Of a DNA stretch of 64,000 bases, positions 1 to 9,702 are shown in pieces. The position numbers and the translations under genes are program-made. This stretch comes from an uncultured Tolumonas sp. (GTDB taxonomy: Bacteria; Pseudomonadota; Gammaproteobacteria; Enterobacterales; Aeromonadaceae): the NCBI RefSeq assembly GCF_963676665.1, contig NZ_OY781378.1:1208001-1272000 (forward strand), in the 5' to 3' direction. The notes under the pieces are model-generated. The model was given only the letters and a program-made list of their open reading frames with translations. It searched no databases and was not told the origin of the DNA. Within the stretch, counting starts at the first letter, position 1. Each line of letters begins with the position of its first letter.

Positions 1-39
1 CTATAGCTATAAGCCATCCAACCTGCCAGTTTATCGCTG

Positions 40-906
40 TTAGATGGCTAAAATTAGCGCAATATGATGGTGAACCCGCGTTTCCAGCGCAGGATCCTGA
101 TGTAATTGCACTAATAATGGATATAACGCATAGATAACCTGTCGAGTCTCATATCCTTGCGGTAGCGGCCACGTTTCGGTATATCCCTGCATAAAATCAT
201 CATAGTTCGGACAGAATGTTGTTAACCAAGCGAGATCTAATTCCCGATCACCACAATAACAAGCGTTATCGGGTAGAAAAAGTCCGTTACTGGTCACTAA
301 TATATTATCCAGCAGCAATTGCCCATGCAGTAAGCAAGGTTCTGGGTGATGGTGATGCAGCAAGCGATGTATCACACTGGTGATATCTGAGATATTAAAA
401 AGATGTTTCCCTTTTTCCTGATGTAACTGCAACTGCCAGCCAATACGTTGCTCAGAATAAAAAGAGGCCCAGTTTTTTTGCCAGCGATTCGGCTGAATTT
501 GCTGATAAATAAACGTGTCTTCATCCCAGCCATACATACCTTGCTGACTTTCATGGTGCATTTTGGCAAAGCGTTTACCTAGTGCATGCCATTCATTCGG
601 TAGCGGGGGGCTTTCCTCGACATCAAAGGTTTCAAAGACTACAAAACACTGATCAGCGGTAGAACCATATAAAATGATTTTTGGTGATATCAGCCAGTCT
701 GCCATCAAAGACAAATTGCGTGTCACCATGTCGAATTTAGTCGCCATGGACTTAGGTGTAATGCGAACTATGTATGACACCCCAAGTTTTTGATCACTGA
801 TCTGATAGTAATTTGAATCTTGGGTGTGCAGCAGTAATTGCCGTTTATCAATATTAAACGGTGCATCCATACAATCTGTGATCTGTTTTGTTATGGATTG
901 CCACAT
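40..906 (-). CDS. Fructosamine kinase / YniA-like phosphotransferase with altered catalytic motif
   Basis: 288 aa, close to the usual length of the fructosamine-3-kinase (YniA) family, which phosphorylates ketoamines on glycated proteins. Family features seen: an N-terminal lobe, the loop PCLLHGQLLLDN near residue 195, and the CGDRELDLAW segment near residue 220. The family loop normally reads HGDLWxGN, so the catalytic Asp is Gln here (codon CAA read on the minus strand near 318-323). The magnesium-binding FIDPA motif is also altered (LPDNA). The start is supported by a GGAGGT Shine-Dalgarno just upstream (about 910-916). It stands alone and is transcribed away from pilU. It may be a pseudokinase or have changed activity; family membership is fairly sure, function is not. 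Confidence 0.75.
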   Translation of the reverse strand: MWQSITKQITDCMDAPFNIDKRQLLLHTQDSNYYQISDQKLGVSYIVRITPKSMATKFDMVTRNLSLMADWLISPKIILYGSTADQCFVVFETFDVEESPPLPNEWHALGKRFAKMHHESQQGMYGWDEDTFIYQQIQPNRWQKNWASFYSEQRIGWQLQLHQEKGKHLFNISDITSVIHRLLHHHHPEPCLLHGQLLLDNILVTSNGLFLPDNACYCGDRELDLAWLTTFCPNYDDFMQGYTETWPLPQGYETRQVIYALYPLLVQLHQDPALETRVHHHIALILAI

Positions 907-1089
907 ACAAACCTCCGACCTCAGTTGACACGCTATCCAAAGTATAGAGCAGGTTATTGAAATACGGATGTATCTTTGGTCACAGTTGTTGTCTTTACAT
1001 TTTTATCTATATATTTCTGGTGGATGACTTAAATAAACGGCCAAAATGCACCAGAATAAATAACAGTGAAGTAATTTAAGGAGAAAAGC

Positions 1090-2253
1090 ATGTCTGCTGC
1101 TGATGGAACCATGGAATTCGAGGATATGCTGATCAAGCTGGCCACTGAAAATGGTTCAGACTTATATCTGGCAACCGGCGCCGTGCCCAGTATCAAATTT
1201 AATGGTGTATTAACACCAATCCAGGAACGTCCGATGGAATTAGGCCAGGTTGCCGAAATTGCCAATCGGATCATGGATGAAGAACAGCGCATTATTTTTG
1301 ATAAAGAATTGGAAATGAACCTAGCGCTTTCGTTATCTAAAGTAGGGCGTTTCCGTGTCAATATTTTCCGCCAACGGAATGAAATCTCCATCGTTGCCCG
1401 TAATATCAAATTAGATATTCCGACGTTTGAAGAACTGAAGCTGCCGCCAATCCTGTTGGATGTAATCATGGAGAAACGAGGGTTGGTATTGTTTGTTGGT
1501 GCGACAGGTTCTGGTAAGTCCACAACATTGGCGGCATTGATAGATCATCGAAATACTAATACCAGTGGGCATATCATTACCATTGAAGACCCTATCGAAT
1601 ATGTTCATCCGCATAAAAAGAGCATCATCAACCAACGTGAAGTAGGGGTGGACACTCGCAGTTTCCATGCGGCCTTGAAAAATACCTTGCGTCAGGCACC
1701 GGATGTTATTTTGATTGGGGAAATTCGTGACCGCGAAACGATGGAACACGCATTAGCGTTTGCGGAAACCGGCCATTTAGCTATTTCAACCTTGCATGCG
1801 AATAATGCAAATCAGGCGTTGGATCGTATTATCAATTTCTTCCCAGAAGAGCGTCGGCCACAATTGATGAACGATTTAGGGAATAACCTGAAAGCGTTTG
1901 TATCGCAACGATTAGTTAAAACAAAAGATGGGAAACGACGCGCCGCCATTGAGGTATTGCTGGGTACCGCAACGATTCAGGATATGATCCGCCGAGGTGA
2001 TTTCGGTAATATTAAAGAAATCATGGAAAAATCAGTTAACTTGGGCATGAAAACATTCGACCAATGTTTGTTTGAACTGTTCTGCGAAGGCGCTATTGAT
2101 GAAGAAGAAGCGCTTCGGAATGCCGACTCTGTTAACAACTTAAAACTGAAAATTAAACTCCATACCGAAAATGGTGCGCTCAAAATGTCAGGTCAGGTGT
2201 TAAGCTGGGAGCTGGACCCAATCAAGCATGATGAACCCGATCCTTTCTTCTGA
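1090..2253 (+). CDS. pilU: PilU-type twitching motility ATPase
   Basis: 387 aa, typical for PilU, the accessory retraction ATPase of type IV pili, acting at the inner-membrane base of the pilus with PilT. Seen: Walker A GATGSGKST at residues 137-145, Walker B with the DVILIGEIRD segment at 205-214, and the HANN motif near 236. The C-terminal extension after ADSVNNLKLKIKL favours PilU over PilT. The start has an AAGGAG ribosome site 7 bases upstream. PilU genes usually follow pilT; here no pilT lies beside it, so the partner must be elsewhere. It ends in a hairpin before the next gene. Confidence 0.87.
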   Translation: MSAADGTMEFEDMLIKLATENGSDLYLATGAVPSIKFNGVLTPIQERPMELGQVAEIANRIMDEEQRIIFDKELEMNLALSLSKVGRFRVNIFRQRNEISIVARNIKLDIPTFEELKLPPILLDVIMEKRGLVLFVGATGSGKSTTLAALIDHRNTNTSGHIITIEDPIEYVHPHKKSIINQREVGVDTRSFHAALKNTLRQAPDVILIGEIRDRETMEHALAFAETGHLAISTLHANNANQALDRIINFFPEERRPQLMNDLGNNLKAFVSQRLVKTKDGKRRAAIEVLLGTATIQDMIRRGDFGNIKEIMEKSVNLGMKTFDQCLFELFCEGAIDEEEALRNADSVNNLKLKIKLHTENGALKMSGQVLSWELDPIKHDEPDPFF

Positions 2254-2275
2254 TTGATTTCCGTTTTTTGTAATG

Positions 2276-2300
2276 ACAAGCCGGCTTTTGCCGGTTTGTT
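2276..2300 (+). terminator. Hairpin terminator after pilU
   Basis: Ten-base stem ACAAGCCGGC / GCCGGTTTGT with a TTTT loop (one G-T pair), 22 bases after the pilU stop. The T-tract is weak (TTGTATTG), so termination may be partial and allow some reading into the EamA gene. Confidence 0.6.
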
Positions 2301-2321
2301 GTATTGGTATTTGAGGTTTTT

Positions 2322-3206
2322 ATGTCTTTAGAGTGGCTGGCATTGGTGTCGGCTTTTTTGTGGGCTTGCGCTAGCTTATTGTCGGTCACCCCAGCTCGTC
2401 ATTTAGGTACTTTTGCTTTTAGCCGCTGGCGTATGGCTTGTGTCAGTTTGATGTTGGGCTTAATGAGTCTGATCAGCGGTGGTTTTCATACACTGTCATT
2501 ATCACAAATTGGCATGATGGCCACGTCAGGGTTAATCGGTATCTTCATCGGTGATACCTGTTTATATGCTTGCATGAATCGGGTTGGGCCGCGTCGGGCC
2601 AGTTTATTGTTCGCAACACATGCTGCATTTTCCGCATTATTTGGGATCTGGCTATTTAAAGAGCATTTGTCTTTGCAAGGCTGGGCAGGTGCTGCATTAG
2701 TGTTAGCCGGCGTTATGGTTGCTGTTGCATTCAGTGGTAATAAGCCGCAAAAACTGGAATATAGCCATGGTGCTTTGTGGTTGAGTCTGGCATTGGGGTT
2801 AATGGCTGCGCTGTGTCAATCGCTAGGAACCATTATTGCGAAACCGGTTATGTCTGCAGGGGCCGATCCGATTGCAGCATCGTGTGTGCGGATGTTGGTT
2901 GCATTTGCTGCACACTCAGGGTTACGTCTAGCGCAGGTACCTTTCAGTCGTGCTGTATCGCCGATCACCTGGCGTGTATTAGGCATCATTTGCCTGAACG
3001 GGTTATTGGCGATGGTCTTAGGTATGACTATATTTTTGTTCGCATTACGTCATGGCAATGTAACACTGGTGGCGATCATGTCATCAACATCGCCAGTCAT
3101 GCTTTTACCTATTCTCTGGTTTTTTACTCGACAGCGCCCCAGCCTGGGTGCTTGGCTGGGGGCTATATTAGTTGTTTGCGGAACGGCACTGGTATTAGCC
3201 CGATAA
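2322..3206 (+). CDS. EamA (DMT superfamily) transporter
   Basis: 294 aa from the ATG at 2322. About ten hydrophobic segments in two repeated halves, as in EamA/RhaT-type drug/metabolite exporters of the inner membrane. Seen: GLIGIFIGDTCLY near residue 80 and a second half starting near 155 with a repeated WxGAxLVxxGxxL pattern at the end. An upstream TTG at 2304 keeps the frame open, but the GAGG Shine-Dalgarno at 2313-2316 fits the ATG at 2322. Substrate cannot be read from the sequence. The 3' end lies two bases from the convergent rsuA. Confidence 0.8.
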   Translation: MSLEWLALVSAFLWACASLLSVTPARHLGTFAFSRWRMACVSLMLGLMSLISGGFHTLSLSQIGMMATSGLIGIFIGDTCLYACMNRVGPRRASLLFATHAAFSALFGIWLFKEHLSLQGWAGAALVLAGVMVAVAFSGNKPQKLEYSHGALWLSLALGLMAALCQSLGTIIAKPVMSAGADPIAASCVRMLVAFAAHSGLRLAQVPFSRAVSPITWRVLGIICLNGLLAMVLGMTIFLFALRHGNVTLVAIMSSTSPVMLLPILWFFTRQRPSLGAWLGAILVVCGTALVLAR

Positions 3207-3208
3207 GG

Positions 3209-3904
3209 TTAAAACAGGCTAATCTCTTTTGCTGTCAGCGCCCGGAAGTCACCTTCCGGCAGGTTAGCATCTAAAACTAAAGCGCCAATCTGCTCGCGAT
3301 GTAATCGCTCAACATGGTTGCCTACTGCAGCAAACATCCGTTTGACCTGATGATACTTACCTTCGTGAATGGTGAGTAATACTTCACGTGGTGTGACAAT
3401 TTCCAACTGTGCCGGGCGTGTTGGTTGTGTCTCACTGCGTAACAGAATTCCCTTTGCGAACTGTTTGCTCGTGTCATCAGAGATTGGCTCTGCCAACCAG
3501 ACACGGTAAATCTTTTCACACTGTTTTCGAGGGGAGGTTACGCGATGTGACCACTGTCCGTCATTAGTGACTAACACTAGCCCTGTGGTATCAACATCTA
3601 ATCGCCCGGCCGCATGCAATTCATCGGCACGTGGCAAATCGAATAATTGGGTAATGCTGGGATGATTAGCATCCGCATTAGCACACACATAACCTTGCGG
3701 TTTATGCAGCATAAAATAATAAAGATTTTCCCCGGGTGCTTGCAGGTTATTGTCATCCAGCAGAATAACATCCTGTTCATTAACATGCAGAGAACCACTT
3801 TTGGCTATAGTGCCATTTACAGTGATACGACCTGCTCGTAAAAGCAACGAAGCTTGTGAGCGAGAAATACCAAGACATTGGTGAAGGTGTTTATCTAAGC
3901 GCAT
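3209..3904 (-). CDS. rsuA: 16S rRNA pseudouridine(516) synthase RsuA
   Basis: 231 aa, the same length as E. coli RsuA, which converts U516 of 16S rRNA to pseudouridine during small-subunit assembly. Seen: an N-terminal S4-type RNA-binding domain (residues 1-50, RLDKHL...SRSQASLLLRAGRITVNG), then the catalytic GRLDVDTTGL motif with the nucleophile Asp103, and a C-terminal EGKYHQVKRM segment typical of RsuA/RluB/E/F. Tail-to-tail with the EamA gene with two bases between. Confidence 0.93.
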   Translation of the reverse strand: MRLDKHLHQCLGISRSQASLLLRAGRITVNGTIAKSGSLHVNEQDVILLDDNNLQAPGENLYYFMLHKPQGYVCANADANHPSITQLFDLPRADELHAAGRLDVDTTGLVLVTNDGQWSHRVTSPRKQCEKIYRVWLAEPISDDTSKQFAKGILLRSETQPTRPAQLEIVTPREVLLTIHEGKYHQVKRMFAAVGNHVERLHREQIGALVLDANLPEGDFRALTAKEISLF

Positions 3905-4020
3905 TATTTTTCTATTTTGTGAAACTATTAGTTTATTGTGCTCTAGTGTATTGCTTTTATGACTGTAAGGGTATTTTAATGTAAAGAGTAAATAAGTTAC
4001 TGCTTTATTCAGGATCGTGA

Positions 4021-5226
4021 ATGTCGGTTTTACAATTATCTACAGAAAACTATCAGAACGTAGCTATCCGCGACATCAAGTTAGGCATGTTCGTGGTTGC
4101 TGTTACAAAACAGAAAGGCGATATTCATTTTAAACCTGGAATGGTTTCCAGTGAGGCTACATGCCGGTCATTACAATCCATGGGTGTTCTAGAGGTTAAA
4201 ATTGACCTTTCTCGTAGTAAACACCAGCAAGAAACTCTCCTTGAAAACCCCGAATCAAACCTTGCGCCTGAAGAGCAAGAACAAGAGATTCTGACTACTA
4301 CCGAAAAAACTGAATTGCGTAAACGTGCACAAAAACTTTATGCTGAAGCAAAAGTTTTGCAGACCAAGTTGCTGAATGCATTAAAGAACGGCGAAGTTGT
4401 TGATATTGCGCCAATAGAAGCAATGGCCGATGAAATGGTCGATTCCATTTTTAAGAATCCAGATGCCATGGTATTTCTATCTCGTATCAGAGAAAAAGAT
4501 ACTTATTTAATGGAGCATTCCTTGAACGTTGGAATGCTGTTGGCGAATTTTGGTCGTTTTCTGAAACTGTCTCGACAAACGATTAAAGAACTGTTGGTTG
4601 GTGGTTTGTTGCATGATACTGGCAAAATTATGGTGCCTGATGAAATCTTGCATAAACCGGGTAGATTGACGGTCGATGAATTCGCCATCATGAAAAAGCA
4701 TGTCGAATTCAGTGTGCAATTTCTGGATAAATCGGAAGGCATTAGTAAGATTGTCCGCACAGTGGCAGCCAACCATCATGAACGACTTGATGGTTTGGGT
4801 TACCCGCGCGGGTTAAAAGGCTTAGAGCTGTGCCTGATTTCACGCATTAGCACTATCGTCGATGTATTTGACGCATTGACTGCAGATCGTTGTTACAAAA
4901 AAGGCATGCAGGCAACGCAGGCATTCCGTATTTTGTTACAAGGTGGCGGTACGCAATTTGATGAAACACTAGTGAAAAAATTCATCAAATGTATGGGGAT
5001 ACATCCAACGGGTAGTTTGGTGAAACTTAAAACAGGCAAACTCGCCTTAGTTGTAGAAAGTAATGACAGTGCGCCGTTACAGCCGGTGGTAAAAATTATC
5101 TACAGTACGACCGGTAAGCATTATCTGGATGTCAAAGTCATCGATTTGGCGAAAACACCTACAGAAGAGATTGAAAGTGCCGTTGATCCCAAAGAATATG
5201 GCATCGATATTCAAAAGTTTTATTAG
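4021..5226 (+). CDS. HD-GYP domain protein with DUF3391, probable cyclic-di-GMP phosphodiesterase
   Basis: 401 aa. The N-terminal ~120 residues match the DUF3391 region found before HD-GYP domains (IRDIKLGMFVV at 16-26). The HD-GYP part has HDTGK at 198-202, NHHERLDGLGYP at 251-262 and DVFDALTADRCYK just after, so the metal ligands and GYP signature are intact. Members hydrolyse cyclic di-GMP and so favour motility over biofilm, in line with pilU and motY in this window. No receiver or membrane segment is visible; it looks cytoplasmic. A strong terminator follows. Confidence 0.88.
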   Translation: MSVLQLSTENYQNVAIRDIKLGMFVVAVTKQKGDIHFKPGMVSSEATCRSLQSMGVLEVKIDLSRSKHQQETLLENPESNLAPEEQEQEILTTTEKTELRKRAQKLYAEAKVLQTKLLNALKNGEVVDIAPIEAMADEMVDSIFKNPDAMVFLSRIREKDTYLMEHSLNVGMLLANFGRFLKLSRQTIKELLVGGLLHDTGKIMVPDEILHKPGRLTVDEFAIMKKHVEFSVQFLDKSEGISKIVRTVAANHHERLDGLGYPRGLKGLELCLISRISTIVDVFDALTADRCYKKGMQATQAFRILLQGGGTQFDETLVKKFIKCMGIHPTGSLVKLKTGKLALVVESNDSAPLQPVVKIIYSTTGKHYLDVKVIDLAKTPTEEIESAVDPKEYGIDIQKFY

Positions 5227-5263
5227 TTGAACTGCGGAATAATTCTTTTACTGGGCAAACCCA

Positions 5264-5293
5264 AAGCTGCTTCATAACGAAGCGGCTTTTTTG
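5264..5293 (+). terminator. Rho-independent terminator after HD-GYP gene
   Basis: Stem AAGCTGCTTC / GAAGCGGCTT with loop ATAAC and a run of six T. Confidence 0.85.
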
Positions 5294-5328
5294 TATCAAA
5301 TAGACTGAGATTTGATTTATTTTGGAAT

Positions 5329-5360
5329 AAAAAAAAGCCACCTGATTAGGTGGCTTTTAA
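5329..5360 (-). terminator. Terminator of the initiator tRNA
   Basis: Stem GCCACCT-GATT-AGGTGGC (5337-5354). Read leftward it is followed by a run of eight or more T, ten bases past the tRNA CCA end. A-rich and T-rich flanks make it able to work from both sides. Confidence 0.85.
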
Positions 5361-5363
5361 ATT

Positions 5364-5440
<77 letters not shown>

Positions 5441-5452
5441 TCAATGGAGCGC

Positions 5453-5481
5453 ATAATAGTGAGCTGACTCACATTTGGCAA
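5453..5481 (-). promoter_or_regulatory. Promoter of the initiator tRNA
   Basis: Read leftward: -35 TTGCCA (5476-5481), 17-base spacer, -10 TATTAT (5453-5458), followed by the GC-rich discriminator GCGCTCC. Such a discriminator is typical of stable-RNA promoters under stringent (ppGpp) control; that control is inferred. Confidence 0.75.
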
Positions 5482-5590
5482 GGAGTATTTTCAGCTTATT
5501 TTACCGTTGCTCAATAAGTTAGCAATTCGCTGATAAATGCAACAATCAGTATCTTCCCGTCAATTCATATCTGTTTTAGCAATTCACAGC

Positions 5591-5596
5591 TATAAT
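5591..5596 (+). promoter_or_regulatory. Probable -10 box of the rlmKL promoter
   Basis: Perfect TATAAT 33 bases before the rlmKL start. No good -35 hexamer lies at the right distance, so the call rests on the -10 alone. Confidence 0.45.
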
Positions 5597-5629
5597 GCGC
5601 GTTTATTTGTACCGATGAATTAGAGACGA

Positions 5630-7768
5630 ATGGCTGACTTTTTTGCAACATGCCCGAAAGGGTTAGAATCTATACTGGCTGCTGAACTATCAGGGCTTGG
5701 CGCATCCGATATCAAAGAAACAGTCGCGGGTGTCGCATTTAGCGGTGAGCTTGAAGTGGCATACCGGGCATGTTTGTGGAGTCGTTATGCGTCCCGTATT
5801 GCATTAGAATTAACTTCTTTTTATGCCGATACCGATCTGGATCTTTATCTCGGTTGCTTTAACGTGCAGTGGGAAAACCATTTCTCAGTAGACCAATCAT
5901 TTGCCGTCGATTTCTCCGGCTCTTCAAAAGCCATCAATAATACTCAATACGGTGCGTTAAAAGTTAAAGATGCGATTGTTGATCGCTTCACTAAACGCAG
6001 TGGCATTCGTCCCTCAGTCGATAAAAAAATTCCTGACGCCCGTGTATTAGTGCACTGGAAAAAAGATACCGTTACCGTTTCTCTCGACTTATCTGGCCCG
6101 GCATTACATCAGCGTGGTTACCGCGATGAAACAGGTGAAGCACCGTTAAAAGAAAATCTGGCTGCAGCGGTGTTAGCCCGTAGTGGCTGGCAAAATGAGC
6201 CGTTGCTCGATCCGATGTGCGGTTCTGGTACGCTGTTAATTGAAGCAGCCATGCAGGCTTGTGATATGGCGCCGGGCTTATTACGTCGTCGTTTTGGCTT
6301 TGAAGGCTGGTTAAAGCATCAGCCGGATATTTGGTTGCCCATTATGGCTGAAGCCTCTGTTCGTGCGAAACGCGGACATAAAGAGGCGCTGTTACAAGCA
6401 GATCGTTTTGTTGGGTTTGATATTGATACCCGAGTATTGCAACGCGCTAAAGCGAATGCGAATCGTGCCGGTGTCGGTGACCTGATCCGTTTTGAATCCG
6501 CCGATGTGATGCAATTGCATAACCCTTGGCCAAACAGCAAAGGTTTCTTAGTCAGTAACCCGCCGTATGGTGAACGTCTGGGCGAATTCCCTGAACTGTT
6601 AAAGTTATATCAAAGTTTAGGTAGCGCACTACGTACTGAGTTTCAGGGCTGGCGCGTGACAATTTTGTCTGCATCGCCGGAACTGCTGAGCTGTCTGCGT
6701 CTGCGTGCAGACAAACAATACCGTCTGTTTAATGGTGCGTTGGAATGTCAGTTACGTAATTACCAAATTGCGGATAACTCTGTCGCATCACAGAAAATGG
6801 TGGCGGAAGATTTTGCCAACCGTTTGCGTAAGAATATCAAAACGTTGGATAAATGGGCTCAGCAAGAAGGCATCGATGCTTATCGTATCTACGATGCTGA
6901 TTTGCCGGATTATAACGTGGCGATCGACCGTTACACGAACCATCTGGTTATTCAGGAATATGCACCGCCGAAAACTATTCCAGAGCATGTTGCGCGTCAG
7001 CGTATTCTCGATTTGATGCAGGCGGCTATCGAAGTCACCGGTGTGCCGGGTAAAAACGTGATCCTGAAAGTGCGTGAACGCCAGAAGGGGGAGTCGCAAT
7101 ACCAGAAACTGAATACCGAAGGGCAGTTGCTCGAAGTCAAAGAGTACAACGCGAAATTTTTGGTCAACCTGCGTGATTATCTGGATACCGGTCTGTTCTT
7201 GGATCACCGCTATACCCGCCGTATGTTAGGGCAAATGGCGAAAGGAAAAGACTTCTTAAACCTGTTCTCTTATACCGGTACTGCCACAGTGCATGCAGCA
7301 CTCGGCGGCGCGCGGACTACCACGACTGTGGATATGTCCCGCACTTATCTGAACTGGGCGCGCGATAACATGCGCCACAATGGCTTAACGAGCTGGCAGC
7401 ATAAATTTGAACAAGCCGATTGTTTAGATTGGTTACGTCATTGCGAGCAGACGTTTGACCTGATCTTCATTGATCCGCCAACCTTCTCGAACTCTAAACG
7501 TATGGACGATACGTTTGATGTGCAGCGCGATCATATCGATGTGATGGCGATGCTGAAGAAAATTCTGAACCCGGATGGCCTGATTGTTTTCTCAAACAAC
7601 AAACGTCAGTTCAAAATGGATTTTAATGGTCTCGCTGAACTGGGTTTAGTTGCTGAAAATATCAGTGCGAAAACCTTACCCAAAGATTTCGCGCGTAATC
7701 CACATATCCATAACAGCTGGTTGATCCGTCATGCTCCAAAGACTGACGTATCGCAGGAGCAAGCTTAA
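5630..7768 (+). CDS. rlmL: Bifunctional 23S rRNA methyltransferase RlmKL
   Basis: 712 aa, near the ~700 aa of E. coli RlmKL. It makes m2G2445 (N-terminal RlmL half) and m7G2069 (C-terminal RlmK half) in 23S rRNA using S-adenosylmethionine. Seen: a THUMP region in the first ~160 residues, SAM-binding DPMCGSG at 194-200 and catalytic NPPY at 310-313 in the first half. The second Rossmann fold has LNLFSYTGTATVHAA near 545 and FIDPPTFSNSKR near 615. Six bases separate it from uup, so the two are probably one transcript, an arrangement conserved in enterobacteria. Confidence 0.96.
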   Translation: MADFFATCPKGLESILAAELSGLGASDIKETVAGVAFSGELEVAYRACLWSRYASRIALELTSFYADTDLDLYLGCFNVQWENHFSVDQSFAVDFSGSSKAINNTQYGALKVKDAIVDRFTKRSGIRPSVDKKIPDARVLVHWKKDTVTVSLDLSGPALHQRGYRDETGEAPLKENLAAAVLARSGWQNEPLLDPMCGSGTLLIEAAMQACDMAPGLLRRRFGFEGWLKHQPDIWLPIMAEASVRAKRGHKEALLQADRFVGFDIDTRVLQRAKANANRAGVGDLIRFESADVMQLHNPWPNSKGFLVSNPPYGERLGEFPELLKLYQSLGSALRTEFQGWRVTILSASPELLSCLRLRADKQYRLFNGALECQLRNYQIADNSVASQKMVAEDFANRLRKNIKTLDKWAQQEGIDAYRIYDADLPDYNVAIDRYTNHLVIQEYAPPKTIPEHVARQRILDLMQAAIEVTGVPGKNVILKVRERQKGESQYQKLNTEGQLLEVKEYNAKFLVNLRDYLDTGLFLDHRYTRRMLGQMAKGKDFLNLFSYTGTATVHAALGGARTTTTVDMSRTYLNWARDNMRHNGLTSWQHKFEQADCLDWLRHCEQTFDLIFIDPPTFSNSKRMDDTFDVQRDHIDVMAMLKKILNPDGLIVFSNNKRQFKMDFNGLAELGLVAENISAKTLPKDFARNPHIHNSWLIRHAPKTDVSQEQA

Positions 7769-7773
7769 ACATC

Positions 7774-9696
7774 ATGGCTATTTATTCTATTCAGCAAGGG
7801 TATCTCTCATACAGTGCGGCGCCGTTATTAGATCATGTGGAATTGCACATTGAGTCTGGTGAACGCCTGTGTTTGGTTGGTCGCAATGGCGCAGGTAAAT
7901 CCACCCTGATGAAAGTGATCAGTGGTGAAGTTTTACTGGATGATGGTGCAATCACGCATTTGCAGGATCTAAAAATTGCCCGTCTGGAGCAAGACCCGCC
8001 ACAAACAGAATCAGCTACTGTCTATGATTATGTCGCGGATGGTGTGGCTGAACTGGGTAAGATCTTAGCCGATTATCACCACCAACTTACGCTATTAGCA
8101 GATCACCATGATGACGACCGTGTCATGCGTCGCCTAAGTGAGTTGCAAGAGCAGCTTGATCAGCAACAAGGCTGGCAGTTCGACACCCGGATCAGCCAGA
8201 TCCTCAGTCTGTTATCACTGACTGCGGATACCTCGCTTTCTGATTTATCCGGTGGCTGGCTGCGTAAGGTCGCATTAGCTCGTGCACTGGTTAATGAGCC
8301 TGATCTACTGCTGCTTGATGAGCCAACCAACCATCTGGATATTGATTCGATCGCTTGGTTGGAAGATTTTTTGCGCCAATACAAAGGTGCCATTGTCTTT
8401 ATCAGTCATGACCGTGAATTCATCCAACGCATGGCAACCCGTATCGTTGATCTGGACCGTGGCGTATTAACGTCATGGCCGGGTAACTACGATGCCTATC
8501 TGGCCGGTAAAGAAGAGTGGTTACGGGTTGAAGAGCTGAAAAATGCCCAGTTTGATAAAAAACTGGCGCAGGAAGAAGTTTGGATCCGACAAGGCGTAAA
8601 AGCGCGTCGTACCCGTAATGAAGGCCGTGTTCGTGCACTGAAAGCATTACGCATGGAACGTGGCGATCGCCGTGAAAAAGTCGGCACCTCTAAAATTCAG
8701 CTGGATGAAGCGGTTCGTTCCGGAAAAATCATCTTTGAAGGCGAGGGTGTTAATTACAGTATCGATGGGAAATCGCTGATCCGTAATTTTGATTTCCGTG
8801 TCATGCGCGGCGATAAAATCGCCCTGATTGGTCCGAATGGCTGCGGTAAAACAACACTGATTAAATTATTGCTGGGTGATCTGCAGCCGGATAGTGGTTC
8901 TTTGTATTGTGGTACCAAATTAGAAGTCGCTTATTTTGACCAGTATCGTCAACAACTCGATCTGGAAAAAACAGTGATGGATAACGTGGCGGACGGTCGT
9001 CAGGAAGTCGATTTTGCTGGTCGTCGTCGTCACATTCTCGGTTATTTGCAGGATTTCCTGTTCGAGCCAAAACGGGCGATGACACCGGTTAAAGCACTTT
9101 CTGGTGGCGAGAAAAACCGCTTATTACTGGCGAAGCTATTCCTGAAGCCATGTAACCTGCTGATCCTCGATGAACCAACCAACGATCTGGATATTGAAAC
9201 GCTTGAATTGTTGGAAGAGTTACTGGCGGAATACCAAGGTACATTATTGTTAGTCAGCCATGATCGACGCTTCATTGATAACACAGTAACGCATAGCTGG
9301 TTGTTTGAAGGCGATGGTCGGATCACGCCTTATGTTGGTGGTTTTGCCGATGTAATGGCTACTCGTCAACAGCAGACTGCAAAAGTAGTTACGTCTGCAC
9401 CAGTGGTAAAAAACACCTCTGATGCACGTGATAAAGAAGATAAAACCGCAATACCGAAAAAAACTCGTAAACTTTCGTATAAGTTGCAGTCAGAGCTGGA
9501 CGGATTACCACTTCAACTGGAACAATTAGAAGCGAAAATTGACTCAATACAATCTCAGATCAATCAACCTGACTTTTTCAGTTTGCCAGTAGAGCGCACC
9601 AAAGAAATATTAGATGCCTTACAACAAGCTGAATTGAATTTGGAACAGGCTTTCGCCCGCTGGGAAGAGCTGGAAGCGATGAAGAACGAGGAATAG
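7774..9696 (+). CDS. uup: ABC-F ATPase Uup
   Basis: 640 aa, as in E. coli Uup. ABC-F proteins have paired ATPase domains without membrane segments and act on ribosomes; uup mutants raise precise transposon excision. Seen: Walker A GRNGAGKST at 36-44 and GPNGCGKTT at 353-361; signatures LSGG at 158-161 and 442-445; LDEPTNHLDI and LDEPTNDLDI Walker B segments; and a charged linker between the domains. The last ~80 residues (from KKTRKLSYKLQ) form the coiled-coil C-terminal domain typical of Uup. Confidence 0.95.
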   Translation: MAIYSIQQGYLSYSAAPLLDHVELHIESGERLCLVGRNGAGKSTLMKVISGEVLLDDGAITHLQDLKIARLEQDPPQTESATVYDYVADGVAELGKILADYHHQLTLLADHHDDDRVMRRLSELQEQLDQQQGWQFDTRISQILSLLSLTADTSLSDLSGGWLRKVALARALVNEPDLLLLDEPTNHLDIDSIAWLEDFLRQYKGAIVFISHDREFIQRMATRIVDLDRGVLTSWPGNYDAYLAGKEEWLRVEELKNAQFDKKLAQEEVWIRQGVKARRTRNEGRVRALKALRMERGDRREKVGTSKIQLDEAVRSGKIIFEGEGVNYSIDGKSLIRNFDFRVMRGDKIALIGPNGCGKTTLIKLLLGDLQPDSGSLYCGTKLEVAYFDQYRQQLDLEKTVMDNVADGRQEVDFAGRRRHILGYLQDFLFEPKRAMTPVKALSGGEKNRLLLAKLFLKPCNLLILDEPTNDLDIETLELLEELLAEYQGTLLLVSHDRRFIDNTVTHSWLFEGDGRITPYVGGFADVMATRQQQTAKVVTSAPVVKNTSDARDKEDKTAIPKKTRKLSYKLQSELDGLPLQLEQLEAKIDSIQSQINQPDFFSLPVERTKEILDALQQAELNLEQAFARWEELEAMKNEE

Positions 9697-9702
9697 TGTC
9701 TA

